Source of the DNA: Boesenbergia rotunda
Lineage: Eukaryota; Streptophyta; Magnoliopsida; Zingiberales; Zingiberaceae
Direction: 5' to 3'
Assembly (NCBI GenBank): GCA_024364735.1
Contig: JAGFNQ010000209.1
Coordinates: 157,733 to 221,732, forward strand
Length of the DNA: 64,000 nucleotides
Shown here: in pieces, positions 33,220-44,455 of the stretch
Position numbering within the stretch: position 1 is the stretch's first letter
Layout: every line of letters starts with the position of its first letter
Notes under the pieces: model-generated
Seen by the model: only the letters and a program-made list of their open reading frames with translations
Told to the model about the DNA's origin: nothing
The model's database searches: none
Program-made: the position numbers and the translations under genes

Positions 33220-35720
33220 ATAATCTAATTTCAAGCCTATGCTGGGCCTGAAATCATTTGATTTCAAGCTCATGCTGGGCATGAAACCATCTTACTTCAG
33301 GCCCACGCAGGGCCTAAAGTCATTTTATTTCAGGCCCATGTTGGGCCTAAAATTAAATAACTTTAGGCCTAACGTGGGCTCAAATTTTTTTATTTTAAAA
33401 ATAATTTTTATAATATTTTATCATGATTTATTAAATTAAATATTTATAGGGTAATCTTTTATATAATTCTACAAGTTACGACAAAATCCTCTCATTTTAT
33501 TAAAATACTCAGGTATGATCAAAACATACTTATATTTGTTTAAACTTGAAACAAGAAGGTTCCATCTGGAGACTACCTAAATACACAATGCATAGCAAAA
33601 TTGGATTCCTTGTAGATCATGAACTCATATTTTCAGAATTTGGCACAGAAGGAGTTTTGTAGGTCCATCAGTAGGTTTCAGTGGAAACTCACTGATAGAC
33701 CTAGGATATTTGGATTTCTCAAAACTCGATAGCACTAGTTAGAGTAGAGCTAGGAGATGGTATTTTTGGTGTCCATACTTAGTCCTAATGAATATCAATT
33801 ATATTCTCATACCGTATTAGTTGGCACAAAACAATGCAACAACAATGCAGAATCAGAGCTTATTTTAGTAAATCATCCTTATCTCTTTATTTTTACTCAT
33901 CTTTATATTTTATTTGAACTATCTTAATTATTTATTATCTATCTTCATATCTTATTATCTATATTAGTTTTTTTCCATATTTATAATCTTATTCTAATAT
34001 CTTTTATTAGTTTTTCTTAGCTATAACATCTATAACCACTATTTTTTTATTTCTATATGTTTATATTATAGAAATTAGTAATATTCATTTCTATATTATA
34101 TTATAGAAATCAGTAATATGGAATCAGTAATCTTAATTGTTGTCTATACAATCAATAATATGAAACCTTGCTTTTGATTATCAGAGGGCCTGAAATTATC
34201 AGATTTCAGGCCCACGTTGGGCCTGAAATTATCTGATTTCAGGCCCACGCTGGGCCTGAAACCATCTTATTTCAGGCTCACGTAGGGCCTGAAGTCATCT
34301 GATTTCAGGCCTATGTTGGGTCTGAAATTAGATGACTTCAGGCCCAACGTGGACTCAAATTTTTTTTCATTTTAAAAATAATTTTTATAATATTTTATCA
34401 TGATTTATTAAATTAAATATTTATAGGGCAATCTTTTATATAATTCTACAAGTTGTGACAAATCCTCTCATTTTTTTGAAATATTCAGGTATGATCAAAA
34501 CATGCTTACATTTGTGTAAACTTGAAACAAGAAGGTTTCATCTGGAGACTACCTAAATACACAATGCATAATAAAATTGGATTCCCTGCAGACCATGAAC
34601 TCATATTTTCAGAATTTGATACAGAAGGAGTTTTGTATGTCCATCAGTGGGTTTCGGTGGAAACCCACTGATGAACTTAGGATATTTAGATTTCTCAAAA
34701 CTCGATATCACTAGTTAGAGTAGAGCTAGGAGATGATATTTTTGGTGTACAAACTTGATAGATCGAAGATGTAGCTAGAGGGGGGGTGAATAGCACTTTT
34801 TCGTCGTTTTCTCTACAAGAGTGTTAGCACAGTGGAAATACAAATAAAAATAAACTAATCAAGAGAGAACAATGCTAACAAACCGATTTACTTGTTATCC
34901 ACCCCGGACGGGTGACTAATCCAAGAATCCGTCGGTGGATCAATCCCCGGATAACCTCCGGCTAACTCTGTCGCTCCTTGTGGGTGGAGAAACCTTACCA
35001 CAACACTTCGGACGCTATCTGAGCACAAGAGACTACTAAGTCACTTTACCCAAGCGAGTTTCGTCAAAAATCTCAGCCACCACGACATCCTCTTTAAATA
35101 GGACTTTGGCTGAAACCCTCGCCACCAGTCGACTGCTCCCAGGGCAGTTGACTGGTGCCACTGGAATTCGACCGTTGCACCCCAACGTTCGAATTTTCAG
35201 CCAACTCACCAGCCACCTACCAGTCGACTGCTCCCAGAGCAGTCGACTGGTCCCCAGCTGAACCCTTCCCGAGTACAATCACATAGCACTCGTATCCTCA
35301 CGACTCGACTGACTCCTCCTCCGCAGCCTCGACTATTGCATTCGCGCCCTCTTCATCTTCGACTCCCGTCCCTCGGATGCACACAAGCCTCCAACTTGCC
35401 TCCATGCCATCCTTCACGCATGCCTCGAAGTTCGCGCCCATCAGCTCATCGTCTCTGCTCTCCAAGGTCCCTCAGGTGCGCACTTGTCTCCATGCCACCC
35501 TTCACCGTATCGAGGTCGTCCAGTCAAGTCCATATGTGTAACCTGTACAACCTGCACATTCAACATACACATATGAGATAACAAGGCTAAACCTAACTTA
35601 AACCCTTTGCCCAAACATCAAAACACTTGGTCACCCGGACCACAGATTGCCTCAACAAAACTTAGTCATAATGAATATCAATTATGTTCTCATGCAGTAT
35701 CAGTTGGCACAGAACAATGC
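33220..35720. repeat. Right inverted arm in M0, split by solo LTR S2
   Basis: Reverse complement of 30590-32090: array (33230-33380), hairpin module (33380-33840), AT stretch (33860-34130), array (34190-34350), hairpin module (34360-34750), and a tail at 35658-35720 beyond LTR S2. Confidence 0.82.
34756..35657 (-). mobile_element. Solo LTR S2
   Basis: 902 bp between AAACT at 34751-34755 and 35658-35662. Ends TGATAGATCG ... CCTCAACA on the plus strand, with GGGGGGGTGAATA near the left end as in the SIRE-like LTRs, so minus orientation. TATTTAAA promoter word on the minus strand near 35092-35099. U3 carries CAGTCGACTGCTC palindromes (35126-35155, 35218-35250). Confidence 0.85.
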
Positions 35721-35902
35721 AACAATTGAAGTTTATAAACAATACACAATTGTTTTTCTTACCATACAATTATATAGATGTGACAAAATCATACACAATT
35801 TAATTTGTTTACAACATCATAGAATGTTTTTCACAACAATACAATGGATAATTAATCCAATGTTTTACAACACATGTCCCTTAGAATTAAAAGTGTTACA
35901 TC

Positions 35903-37049
35903 TGTTGGATCTTGTACGGTTGCTAGAGGGGGGGGCGGGTGAATAGCAAATCTTGGCTTTCTTCTTCCTACGTTGTTAGTTGCGTAAGCGGAAATACAAA
36001 CAAAAACGAAACTAACAACAAAGAACAATGCTAACAAGAAGATTTACTTGGTATCCACCCCTAAGGGTGACTAATCCAAGAATCCTTCGGTGGATCACTC
36101 CCCGGATGGCCTCCGGCTAGCCCTTGTCGCTCCTTATGGGTGGAGAAACCTCGCCACAGCACCTTGACAATACCTGAGCACCAAAGGCTACTAATCTACT
36201 CTACCTAAGCAGATTTACCAAGAACCCCAGCCCAAACCGAGTTCTCTTTAAATAGAACTTAGGTTGGAAACCCTCGCTGGCAGTCGACTGCTCCTAGGGC
36301 AGTCGATTGCCCTCACTCAGATTCGACCGTTGACAGCCCCAATGTTCAAATTTTGCTACACACCAGTCGACTGCTCCCAGAGAAGTCGACTGGTCCATGG
36401 CCAAATACACACTGTGAGTTTTGGCAGTCGACTGGACAATCCCCAGTCGACTGCCCAGCTTACAACAACACTCCTACTCACTCCGTTGACCCTCCTCCAC
36501 GCGTGCCTTCAGGTATACTCTCTTGGCTTGCCCCTTTAAGTCTTCTTCCACCGGCTATCGTCCCTCGGATGTGCACACAAGCCTTCCCTTGGCTTGCCTC
36601 CATGCCACCCTTCACGTGTGCCCTGAAGTCCACTTCCCGGCTTGCCCTTGGAGTCCTCCTCCCTTGGCTCTTGTCCCTTCATGACTTGCTGACTTTTCAC
36701 CAGCAGCCTTGACTATTGCCTTCGCGCCCTCTTCATCTTCGGCCCTCATCCCTCGGATGCACACAAGCCTCCAGCTTGTCGCCATGCCATCCTTCACGTA
36801 CGCCTCGAAGTCTGTGCCCCTCGGCTCATCATCCCTGCTATGCCAAGGTCCCTCAGGTGCACACAAGCCTCCAGCTTGTCTCCATGCAACCCTTCACCAT
36901 ACCGAAGCCGTCCAGCCAAGTCAATATGTGTAAACCTGCAATCCTGCACACTCAATTACACATATTAGTACACAAGGGAAAACCTAACTTAAACCCTTTG
37001 CCCAAACATCAAAACACATGGTCACTCCGGACCACAGATTGCCTTAACA
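35903..37049 (-). mobile_element. Solo LTR S3 in the last Ulp1 exon
   Basis: 1147 bp, TGTTGGATCTTG ... GCCTTAACA, between ACATC at 35898-35902 and 37050-37054. Minus orientation, same family group as S2 (shared GGGGGG..GTGAATAGCA, CAGTCGACTG palindromes at about 36280-36460, and the final 60 bp). Confidence 0.88.
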
Positions 37050-39149
37050 ACATCAAATCTCATTTTTCTCATGTCTCCTTGTTTGAAGTTCATCTTCTCA
37101 TCGTATAGGAGACATCGAACGTAGTTCATAAAAAAGGCACAGTCCACACTATAAATAACATCAACATTTTTAATTTCCATATATTTTATAAATTACTTTT
37201 CAATTGAAACTCATCCTCATTTACTTACCTGGCATTGATTTTGTATCCACCGACAACAAGTGAAAGTGTGCATTATCACTGCACAAAGGTATTAAAATAT
37301 ATCTGAAATCTTCATCTATCATATCTATCTTCATCACTTGTTGTAGGCCAAATTTTCTTGAGGATCTTATTGATGACTAATAAAAAAAGCACAGATAAAA
37401 TTATTAATAACCAAATCATAAAATTAGTTCTACTACAAAATATATTCTAAATTCATTTAGATCCCTTATTGTGAAGAAGGTTGAACAATTTATTGATTTT
37501 TTGTATGACCTACCACATGCGGATGCTCCCCTAAATTGAATTTTACAAAAGGCATTAATTACCTCGCCTTTTGTAAAAACTTCTTCATTCAAAACAGATA
37601 AGAATGAATGCATATTCAAACCAAAGGGTGCATCCTCCCAAAGTAATTGAGTTGTCAACCTGGAAAGTTAATCGATAAGTTAATATATTAAAGAAAAAGA
37701 TATATTAAATAAACTATGTGTCCTAGCTTACTTTAGGTTCTTTAATTTATTTAGCAGGTAGGCCACATCTTTATCTTGATTTTTCTTCTTTGAATTCATA
37801 AAATGCTTCTTCACAAACTACATTGATAAATATAAAAAAATAATTAATGACCAAAATCAATATAATTGACCTATTTTACATGAAAGTAAATCACATACAA
37901 CAATGTCTTGTTGCCTTATTTTGTAGAGTTCGGTGATCCTATTTGTTTCCTCCTCTATGACTTTTTCAGACATGACTTCCATTATAGTTATGGTTTCTCT
38001 TGCTTCATCCATATCATCCCCATTAATTTTCCTTTTCCCCTTATTCATGACATCTGATATTTGTTTTTTGCTCCACTTCCCCTTAAATAATAGCTGGTGC
38101 CATAATGGACCGCCAATTAGAGTATCCCTGTAATCATACCGACTTTGGTCATGTCCTCTCCTTCTCCTTGTTCTACAAACTACTGGTTCAGAAAGAGGAT
38201 CGACTATAGGATAGCTTGATTAAGCCTCCATGCCATTTTTTCAATTATTGTAAGCAATTCCTTAACCCTTTCATTCAAACAAATATTCTTAGCTCCTTGA
38301 TTCGGTTGTCTTTAAGAATGCAGTCACCACATTCCTTAGTACTTTGCCTTATAGCTTCTGTGTCATCTCCTTGTGATGCCTCCATTGGGTGTGGAATGTC
38401 ATCACCGATATCAATGTTCTCAAATAATATTTTTTCATTTAGGTTAGGAATTATTTCAATCATCACCTGTCAATTAACAAGTACACAAATGTTAACAACT
38501 CCATATCAAACTAACATAGGTGACAGTTTAGAATAATTACCTCTTCGAGCGAAAGTCAGTCGACAAGGGCCCTCACCCTACTAATATGCGAAGGAATATT
38601 CCTCTACTTATTTATTCGGGGTCCTTGAACATTGTATGATTTTTGAATTGGTACATGCTCCAAAAACCATGACTATACCAAGTGTTACATACAAATACAT
38701 AAACGACAGCAAAATGTTATAAAATTTAACAACAAAATAATACTCACTGCCAAAGGCCAGTAAATCCCTTTAGGTAATTGATGGATGACTTCAACCTTGT
38801 TAAATCTACCAAGATTCTCATAATCATCTACTATATCAAGAAGACCTAGAGGGACCTTATATGTACTAGACGAAAATAAGACACAAACAAATATATACAA
38901 AATATAGAATTTGCACACTAATAAAACATCCTCCTCTAATTCAACACTTTTAGCATAATATTTAAATAACTCCTCAATTCTTATTCTAGTAGGTTGTTTT
39001 TCTTTTGAAAAGTAAGTAAGATAGAGGTCACCTGATGCTTTATTTGAATTAATAGGGACTGAAACACCTCAGTTAGCTATACCCAGTAACAATGCAACAT
39101 CTCGTCTGGTGAACGCAACCAGTACACCTGAAACATTTAAAATATTTAG

Positions 39150-39410
39150 TTATCTTCAGGAATATAGGCCTGAAATAATTTCATATCAGGGCCAATGTGG
39201 GCCTGAAATGAAATCATTTCGGGCCTACAGAGGGTCTGAAATGATTTCATTTCAGGCCCAACGTGGGCCTAAAGTGAAATCATTTCAGGCCCTCAGTAGA
39301 CCTGAAATGATTTCATTTCATGCCTAATGTGGGCCTGAAGTGAAATCATTTCAGGTCCTCAGTAGGCCTGAAATAAAATCACTGAAATGGGTCTGAAATT
39401 AAATTATTTC
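39150..39410. repeat. Palindromic GGCCTGAAATGA array in a Ulp1 intron
   Basis: About eight inverted copies of GGGCCTGAAATGA and TCATTTCAGGCCC. It lies between the FRFSG and VLVAFTRRD exons, inside what splicing predicts to be an intron. Confidence 0.8.
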
Positions 39411-40159
39411 AGACCCTCTTTTCCCTATTTTATCTTACTATAGTTAGTGTTTACAATTCATAACTAAAAGTGTTACCTGAGAATCTAAAAACTTGCAAAG
39501 TTGAATCCCAACTTTCATATATATTGACCAAAATTTCACGGATAGGCTGCAATTCTTTTATGTCCAAGAAAACACTGGAGGGAGACTCTTTGATCTTCGC
39601 AATGTGTCGACTATGTAATATTTGAAATGCTTTAAAAAAATTATTAAAGTGACCTAATACACAGCACCAATGTAATTTTTATCCAAAGTTATCAGAAGCC
39701 TACAGCTTGTAAACATTACAAATTTATTAAGAATCAAACCCAAACATTTTCATATTTGACAAATCAATATTAAATTTTTTATGAACATGCGCAAAAATAG
39801 TCCTATTTTGACCTAATCCGCTCGCTAACATACCTTGGTGGATAATGCTAAGGAAGAAGAAGCTGAAACACCCACAAATCTTTTTTCTGCCATTCTGAAA
39901 ATTAAGCAATGCATAAACCCTAACTGGAGAGTGCCGATCAGTGTAGACTTCCACGCAAACCCTTAAACCCGGTTGAGGGACACATGAACACACTTGCCTA
40001 GGGTTTTAGTTGGGGGAGGGATTGGGGGATGAGCTCGCGACTATAACACAGCTAGGGCACAATGTTCTCCAACTTCGGCAATGACAATTAGATTGCTACG
40101 CTGAGTGAGAGAGAAGAAAAAGTCGACTCCCTGGGGCATCCGAACTATAATATGTTATT

Positions 40160-40343
40160 TTAATTTGAAAAAACTGAAAAAGTGGTTCAGATGTCTCGGA
40201 ATTGTTAACCGAGAAAGAGAATTCTTGGCGGAAGGGGTATAAGAGGAAAACACTAATTTTGATGCACCCTTTGGTAAAAATGAAACCTCAGTATACGTCT
40301 TGGTAATTACAAATTCTTAGGTGCGTCGTTTGGTAAAAAGCCG
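40160..40343. repeat. Right terminal inverted repeat of MULE M0
   Basis: Aligns with the right end of M1 (59400-59568): shared GTCTCGGAATT, GAGAAAGAGAA, GGGGTATAAGAGG, CCCTTTGGTAAAAATGAAA, TTGGTAA and terminal GCCG. More diverged than the M1 pair, hence older. Confidence 0.75.
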
Positions 40344-40840
40344 AAGTATGTTATATGTATTTAAGATTTAAAATTTTAATGTTTAGGGGTTAGGTTACAG
40401 CGGGTTTAAGCTAATAATATTTTTTCTTAAGAGTTTAGACTTCTCTCTTGGGTTATAATATTTAGGATAAAAAATATTTAGATGCTCATGAGGTATATTA
40501 TATGTATTTAGAATTTAAAATTTAAAGAAGTATTTTTTTTAAAAAAACATTAGATTCAAGCGCCTGGATCATTATGGTGTAGATGGACCCGCAGCGTACC
40601 ATCCATAGTGTGATATCTATATATATAGGTGTTTATCTTACGGGAAAAAAATGTTAGTCTTTCGAATTTAAAATTTAGGGTTTAGAATTTATGATTTGAA
40701 TTATAATATTTAAGTTAAAGAAATAAAAAAAATTACATATATATATATAAAGAGAGTTGTTACCCGAAGCACAAGTGTAACTTTTTTTTATTTTTTAATT
40801 TAAATACTATGTAAAATAAAATTTAATTTTAAATTCTGAA

Positions 40841-40875
<35 letters not shown>

Positions 40876-40893
40876 TAGTACGCGATTTCAAAT
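40344..40893. other. AT-rich spacer with TA microsatellites
   Basis: Flank of M0. Simple (TA)n runs at about 40737-40750 and 40846-40871. No gene seen. Confidence 0.6.
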
Positions 40894-41684
40894 AAGCGCC
40901 TGTGCGCTACTGTTGATTTATTTCCTTTTTAAAATTTAATATTTTCTAACCCTCTCACTCGTCTTCATCCTTCGAAGCTGCTAACGGCATCGGCGAGGGC
41001 ACTGTCAAGTTGTTCGTCCGCCACGACGCTCGTGTCATCGTTGCCGACCTCCAAGACGAGAAGGGGAAGGCTCTCTGTGCCGGCCTTGGCTCCGACGACA
41101 TCGCCTCGTATGTCCACTGCGACGTCCACCTCGAGTCCGACGTGAAGCGCGCCGTGGACACCGCCATCTCCCTCCACGGCAAGCTCGACATCATGTTCAA
41201 CAACGCCGCCATCCTCGACCCCTCCGGCAGCACCATAGGTGCGGCCGTGGACACCGCCATCTCCCTCCACGGCAAGCTCGACATCATGTTCAACAACGCC
41301 GCCATCCTCGACCCCTCCGGCAGCAGCATCGGAGCCGATGCTGCTGCCGGAGGGGTCGAGGATGGCGGCGTTGTTGAACATGATGTCGAGCTTGCCGTGG
41401 AGGGAGATGGCGGTGTCCACGGCGCGCTTCACGTCGGACTCGAGATGGACGTCGCAGTGGACATACGAGGCGATGTCGTCGGAGCCAAGGCCGGCACAGA
41501 GAGCCTTCCCCTTCTCGTCTTGGAGGTCGGCAACGATGACACGAGCGTCGTGGCGGACGAACAACTTAACAGTGCCCTCGCCGATGCCGTTAGCAGCCTT
41601 CGAAGGATGAAGACGAGTGAGAGGATTAGAAAATATTAAATTTTAAAAAGGAAATAAATCAACAGTACTAGCGCACAGGTGCTT
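40894..41684. repeat. Long hairpin from a captured dehydrogenase exon
   Basis: Near-perfect inverted repeat of about 790 bp. Outer ends AAGCGCCTGTGCGCT (40894) and its complement ending at 41684; the centre at 41334-41335 is flanked by GGCAGCAGCATCGG and CCGATGCTGCTGCC. The left arm holds an extra internal duplication of about 95 bp (41153-41231 repeated at 41248-41326). Flanked by TA microsatellite on both sides. If transcribed from either side it would fold into dsRNA over 300 bp long. Confidence 0.9.
40970..41335 (+). pseudogene. Short-chain dehydrogenase/reductase exon fragment
   Basis: Plus-strand frame (for example 41010 onward) reads NGIGEGTVKLFVRHDARVIV, then ADLQDEKGKAL, YVHCDVHLESDVKRAVD, GKLDIMFNNAAILDPSG. 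These are the glycine-rich NAD(P)-binding turn, the beta-2 acidic residue, the CDV motif and the NNAG-type motif of classical SDR enzymes (closest in style to secoisolariciresinol or xanthoxin dehydrogenases of plants). The catalytic YxxxK part is absent. A mirror copy lies on the minus strand (41564-41336). It is an exon captured and inverted, not a working gene; the 209-codon frame across the hairpin centre is an artefact. Confidence 0.85.
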
Positions 41685-42827
41685 TTATATATATATATAT
41701 ATAATCCTGTCATATGTTTTTATTTCATGAACATGATTTCTAAAAATGCCCTTCTCTAATCAATCAGCTTTGGCCTAAACTATTAAACGTAAAATAAAAT
41801 TACTTTTACTTGGTGGAAATATTATATACAAATCATTATTGTTATATATAAAAAATATTTTCAACTTGGATCAAATTTATTCAAATCTAAAACTCATTCT
41901 AATTTTGTCAAATTCACTCAAATACTATTATAGCAGCTTTGTTCAAAAAAATTTATAATATATAGCAGGTATAGTCAAAAAATTTATATGGAGCATTAAG
42001 AAAGCGATAATAAGGATGCCCTTTTATTATTTTTGTCTGAATTATTGTCACAACGAACATCAGCCTAGAAGTGGGCATATGGTAGAGACTCTTCTCAATC
42101 ATGTGGGTTGAAAATTCTTAATTTACCCTTCTTATTGATGTGAAGGCATAAGAGAGTCCTAAAAAATGGACTGATGATTAATGAATATGTGTTATCATCA
42201 TAAGATCTAAGGATTAAAATTTGACATATTCGGTGTGTCCGTTCTCCCTACGTACTAACCATAGCATCCAGACTAGTAACCCCCATGATTTATTTTTTCC
42301 GTATTGATCTTAGGATGGTTTGTCAGGAATATTGAGAACAAACGAATTGTCTTTTGCCACCACGGTGTGAAGGCATAGGAGAGATAGATATTTATGGCTC
42401 AACATCACTGTTAAGGACTCAACGCGTTTCCTAATCACAGGCGATCGAGGACTAACCATTTCCTAGGCATAGGCGATCGAGGACTAACAACCACTTGATA
42501 TGATGAATCATTAAAAGTTTTCTAATGCAAACAAGGGCAAGTGCAAACAAAGACAGTATTCAAATTAAACATGTAAGTAGAAAGAGACTTAATAGTCTTC
42601 ATTTTCGTCGAACTAAAGAATAATGCAATGAGTGACTAAAGGCAACGCTTGCCCCCAATGTTTCCATCAATTTATTTTACGACTAACAGGAGGTAAATCA
42701 TTATGATTAAGAATGTAAAAGGTTAGAGGAGAGAGTTTTTTCCACGGAGTGCAGAGATTTATATCCCGCCAACGCCGTGGTTTGAATCTAATACCTCTAG
42801 TGACAATCTATCAACTCTTTACCTTCT
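41685..42827. other. Spacer, no gene seen
   Basis: Mostly AT-rich. A small direct repeat GGCGATCGAGGACTAAC occurs twice near 42442-42490. No terminal repeats or coding domains were recognised. Confidence 0.5.
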
Positions 42828-42844
42828 CAGTTATGCACATGAGA

Positions 42845-43069
42845 TTCAAAAAGGTGGAGCGCCACCTAACGGCCCCCTGGTCTCTGCCCCACAAGTGTCC
42901 AGAGAGGGTAAATCACGGTGAATGCTGGGATGGTGAGGCACCCAGGCGCGAGGGATTTTTGTTTAAACAGCAGCCGAGGTTTTACCCCCGCGCATACTGT
43001 CGACCCTCGAACCCACGCCCTCTGATTCAAGTTGCGAGTACCTCACCACCTGATCCAGCCCGTGGGGGC
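42845..43069 (-). mobile_element. SINE-like insertion with 17-bp TSD
   Basis: 225-bp insert between direct repeats CAGTTATGCACATGAGA (42828-42844 and 43070-43086). On the minus strand the head reads GGATCAGGTGGTGAGG (A-box-like) and, about 35 bp on, GGTTCGAGGGTC (B-box-like); the tail is a short T-run before the TSD. Size, long TSD and pol III boxes fit a tRNA-derived plant SINE. Confidence 0.75.
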
Positions 43070-43086
43070 CAGTTATGCACATGAGA

Positions 43087-44455
43087 GTTGATATGAAAGA
43101 TTGACAGCCAATTTACGTCTGTGGCCAAATGAGTGGAAAGAGCACAAACAATCAACAATCCAATAGCCGGTGCATATGTCAAGCGGCAAGATTACGACAA
43201 CGATGCAACGCGACGCAACCACAACGATGACGAAGTAATTGAAAATTTCTAATTTCTTTTTTCTTAAGTTAACAATGATAATAAATGATAATTCTTATGG
43301 AGGCACATAATTAACATTTAGATAAATAATTATTTCAATGGATTTTAAAATTAATTTTTAATTAGTATAATATGTCTTATTAGATCGATGTTTCATCTCC
43401 TTATAAACAGGATCACTATTTTAAAATAAATATTTCTTTTATAATTTATTTATTTGGTTGGACGAAATTAACTTATTTAAAATAAATATTATTATATTTT
43501 ATTTTAATAATATTAATAAAATAATAATTTTCACCTCTATCTCTTCTTTTAAATTGCTCTTTTTATCTGTTTATTTGAAATTTGAGGATTAAAATATGAT
43601 AAAATTAATGTATTTAATTAACATTTATATTAATAATTTATTTATTTATATTGATTTCGAAATAAATTGATAAGAATATTAAAAATAAATATTTTTTTTT
43701 TCGATTTCACCCGATAAATATATTAGGTTAAACAATGCCCAAGAAAGAAGGGTGGGACAGTGGCCACTGACAAGGTTGATTAATTGTTCAGCTTGTGATC
43801 TCCGTACTTATTCTGACAACTGAGAAGGCACAGAGCGTCGCGGGGTTGGATATTTATTTACGCTCCCAATACTCGAAAAACCACATGCATAAAAAGAAGG
43901 ATTCGTTTGTCGTTAATGATCAAAACCATAAAAATATGCAACTTGATTCTCGTATCGTACTTGCGTCACATCTATCAGCAAACTGTTCAATAGTTAGGCC
44001 AGAACCAACAAATTTTAAAATTTTAATTTCATTAATAAATACAGAAACCAGTTCATGGTTTAAACAAACTATTTCAACCGCTGGACATGACACGAGATTC
44101 AGTCAATGTATTTAATTTACATACTATCAACAAGAGCACGACACGATTTATGATGAGCCGAACCATGTTGGATAAGATCCGTGACATTAGCAAAGAATGT
44201 TCAGCATGGGTCCAGACTTGCCGAGCTTAATTTTGTAAAAATAAATTCAAATCACATTGAGCATTTGAGTCATGCGTAGTTTAGATCGATCATGCTGAGT
44301 TTGGCTCATGGATCGAGATATTTCACCCAATCCAATCTAACCTGAGGAATAAGCCGACCTTAGCATGGAATATATCTATCAGATTATATATATTTATTAA
44401 TTTTTAGGATATTTAACACTTTTTCGTTTTCAATTTTAGGATTTTTGATTTCATA
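43087..44455. other. AT-rich spacer, no gene seen
   Basis: No coding domain or clear repeat boundaries. The short frame at 43795-44115 resembles nothing I recognise. Confidence 0.5.

Larger units (their letters stand above)
35852..39893 (-). pseudogene. Transposon Ulp1-like protease gene, degenerate
   Basis: Minus-strand multi-exon gene of the plant MULE/Ulp1 kind. First exon probably 39893-39834 (MAEKRFVG..., then AAG|GTATG). A later exon (about 39630-39478) ends FRFSG and joins at 39127 to VLVAFTRRDVALLLGI; this exon (39127-38748) has a premature stop after GIAN. Middle exons are acidic or lysine-rich (38466-38275, 38048-37857). The C48 peptidase domain follows: EVFTKGEVINAFCKIQ (about 37590-37545), NAHFHLLSVDTKS with catalytic His and Asp (about 37285-37245), VDCAFFMNYV with catalytic Cys (about 37140-37105). 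The last exon is split by solo LTR S3 and reaches a stop at 35852 when the LTR and one TSD copy are ignored. Ulp1 enzymes cleave SUMO; activity here is lost. Confidence 0.75.
28043..40343 (+). mobile_element. MULE M0, right part with transposase and Ulp1 gene
   Basis: Mutator-like transposon, degenerate. Contents: palindromic block, MuDR-type transposase (plus), 1.5-kb inverted arms around Ulp1 fragments, a second Ulp1 gene (minus), and a right terminal inverted repeat whose last ~180 bp (40160-40343) match the M1 terminus and end ...AAAAGCCG. The left part continues through 26162-26192 and 3437-3523; its left terminus is not in view, so the 9-bp TSD cannot be tested (right flank AAGTATGTT). 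Convergent transposase and second gene recalls MuDR (mudrA/mudrB), but here the second gene is a Ulp1-like protease as in Kaonashi-type MULEs. Confidence 0.7.

Noticed and set aside
30505..34350. CRISPR-like regularly spaced palindromic repeats
   Set aside because: Spacers are nearly constant and self-palindromic, the repeats degenerate, and the DNA is plant transposon sequence.
41010..41639. 209-codon SDR-like protein
   Set aside because: The second half is the reverse complement of the first; the catalytic part is missing. It is a hairpin of a captured exon.
42749..43084. 111-codon frame
   Set aside because: Runs through the SINE and its TSD; no domain.
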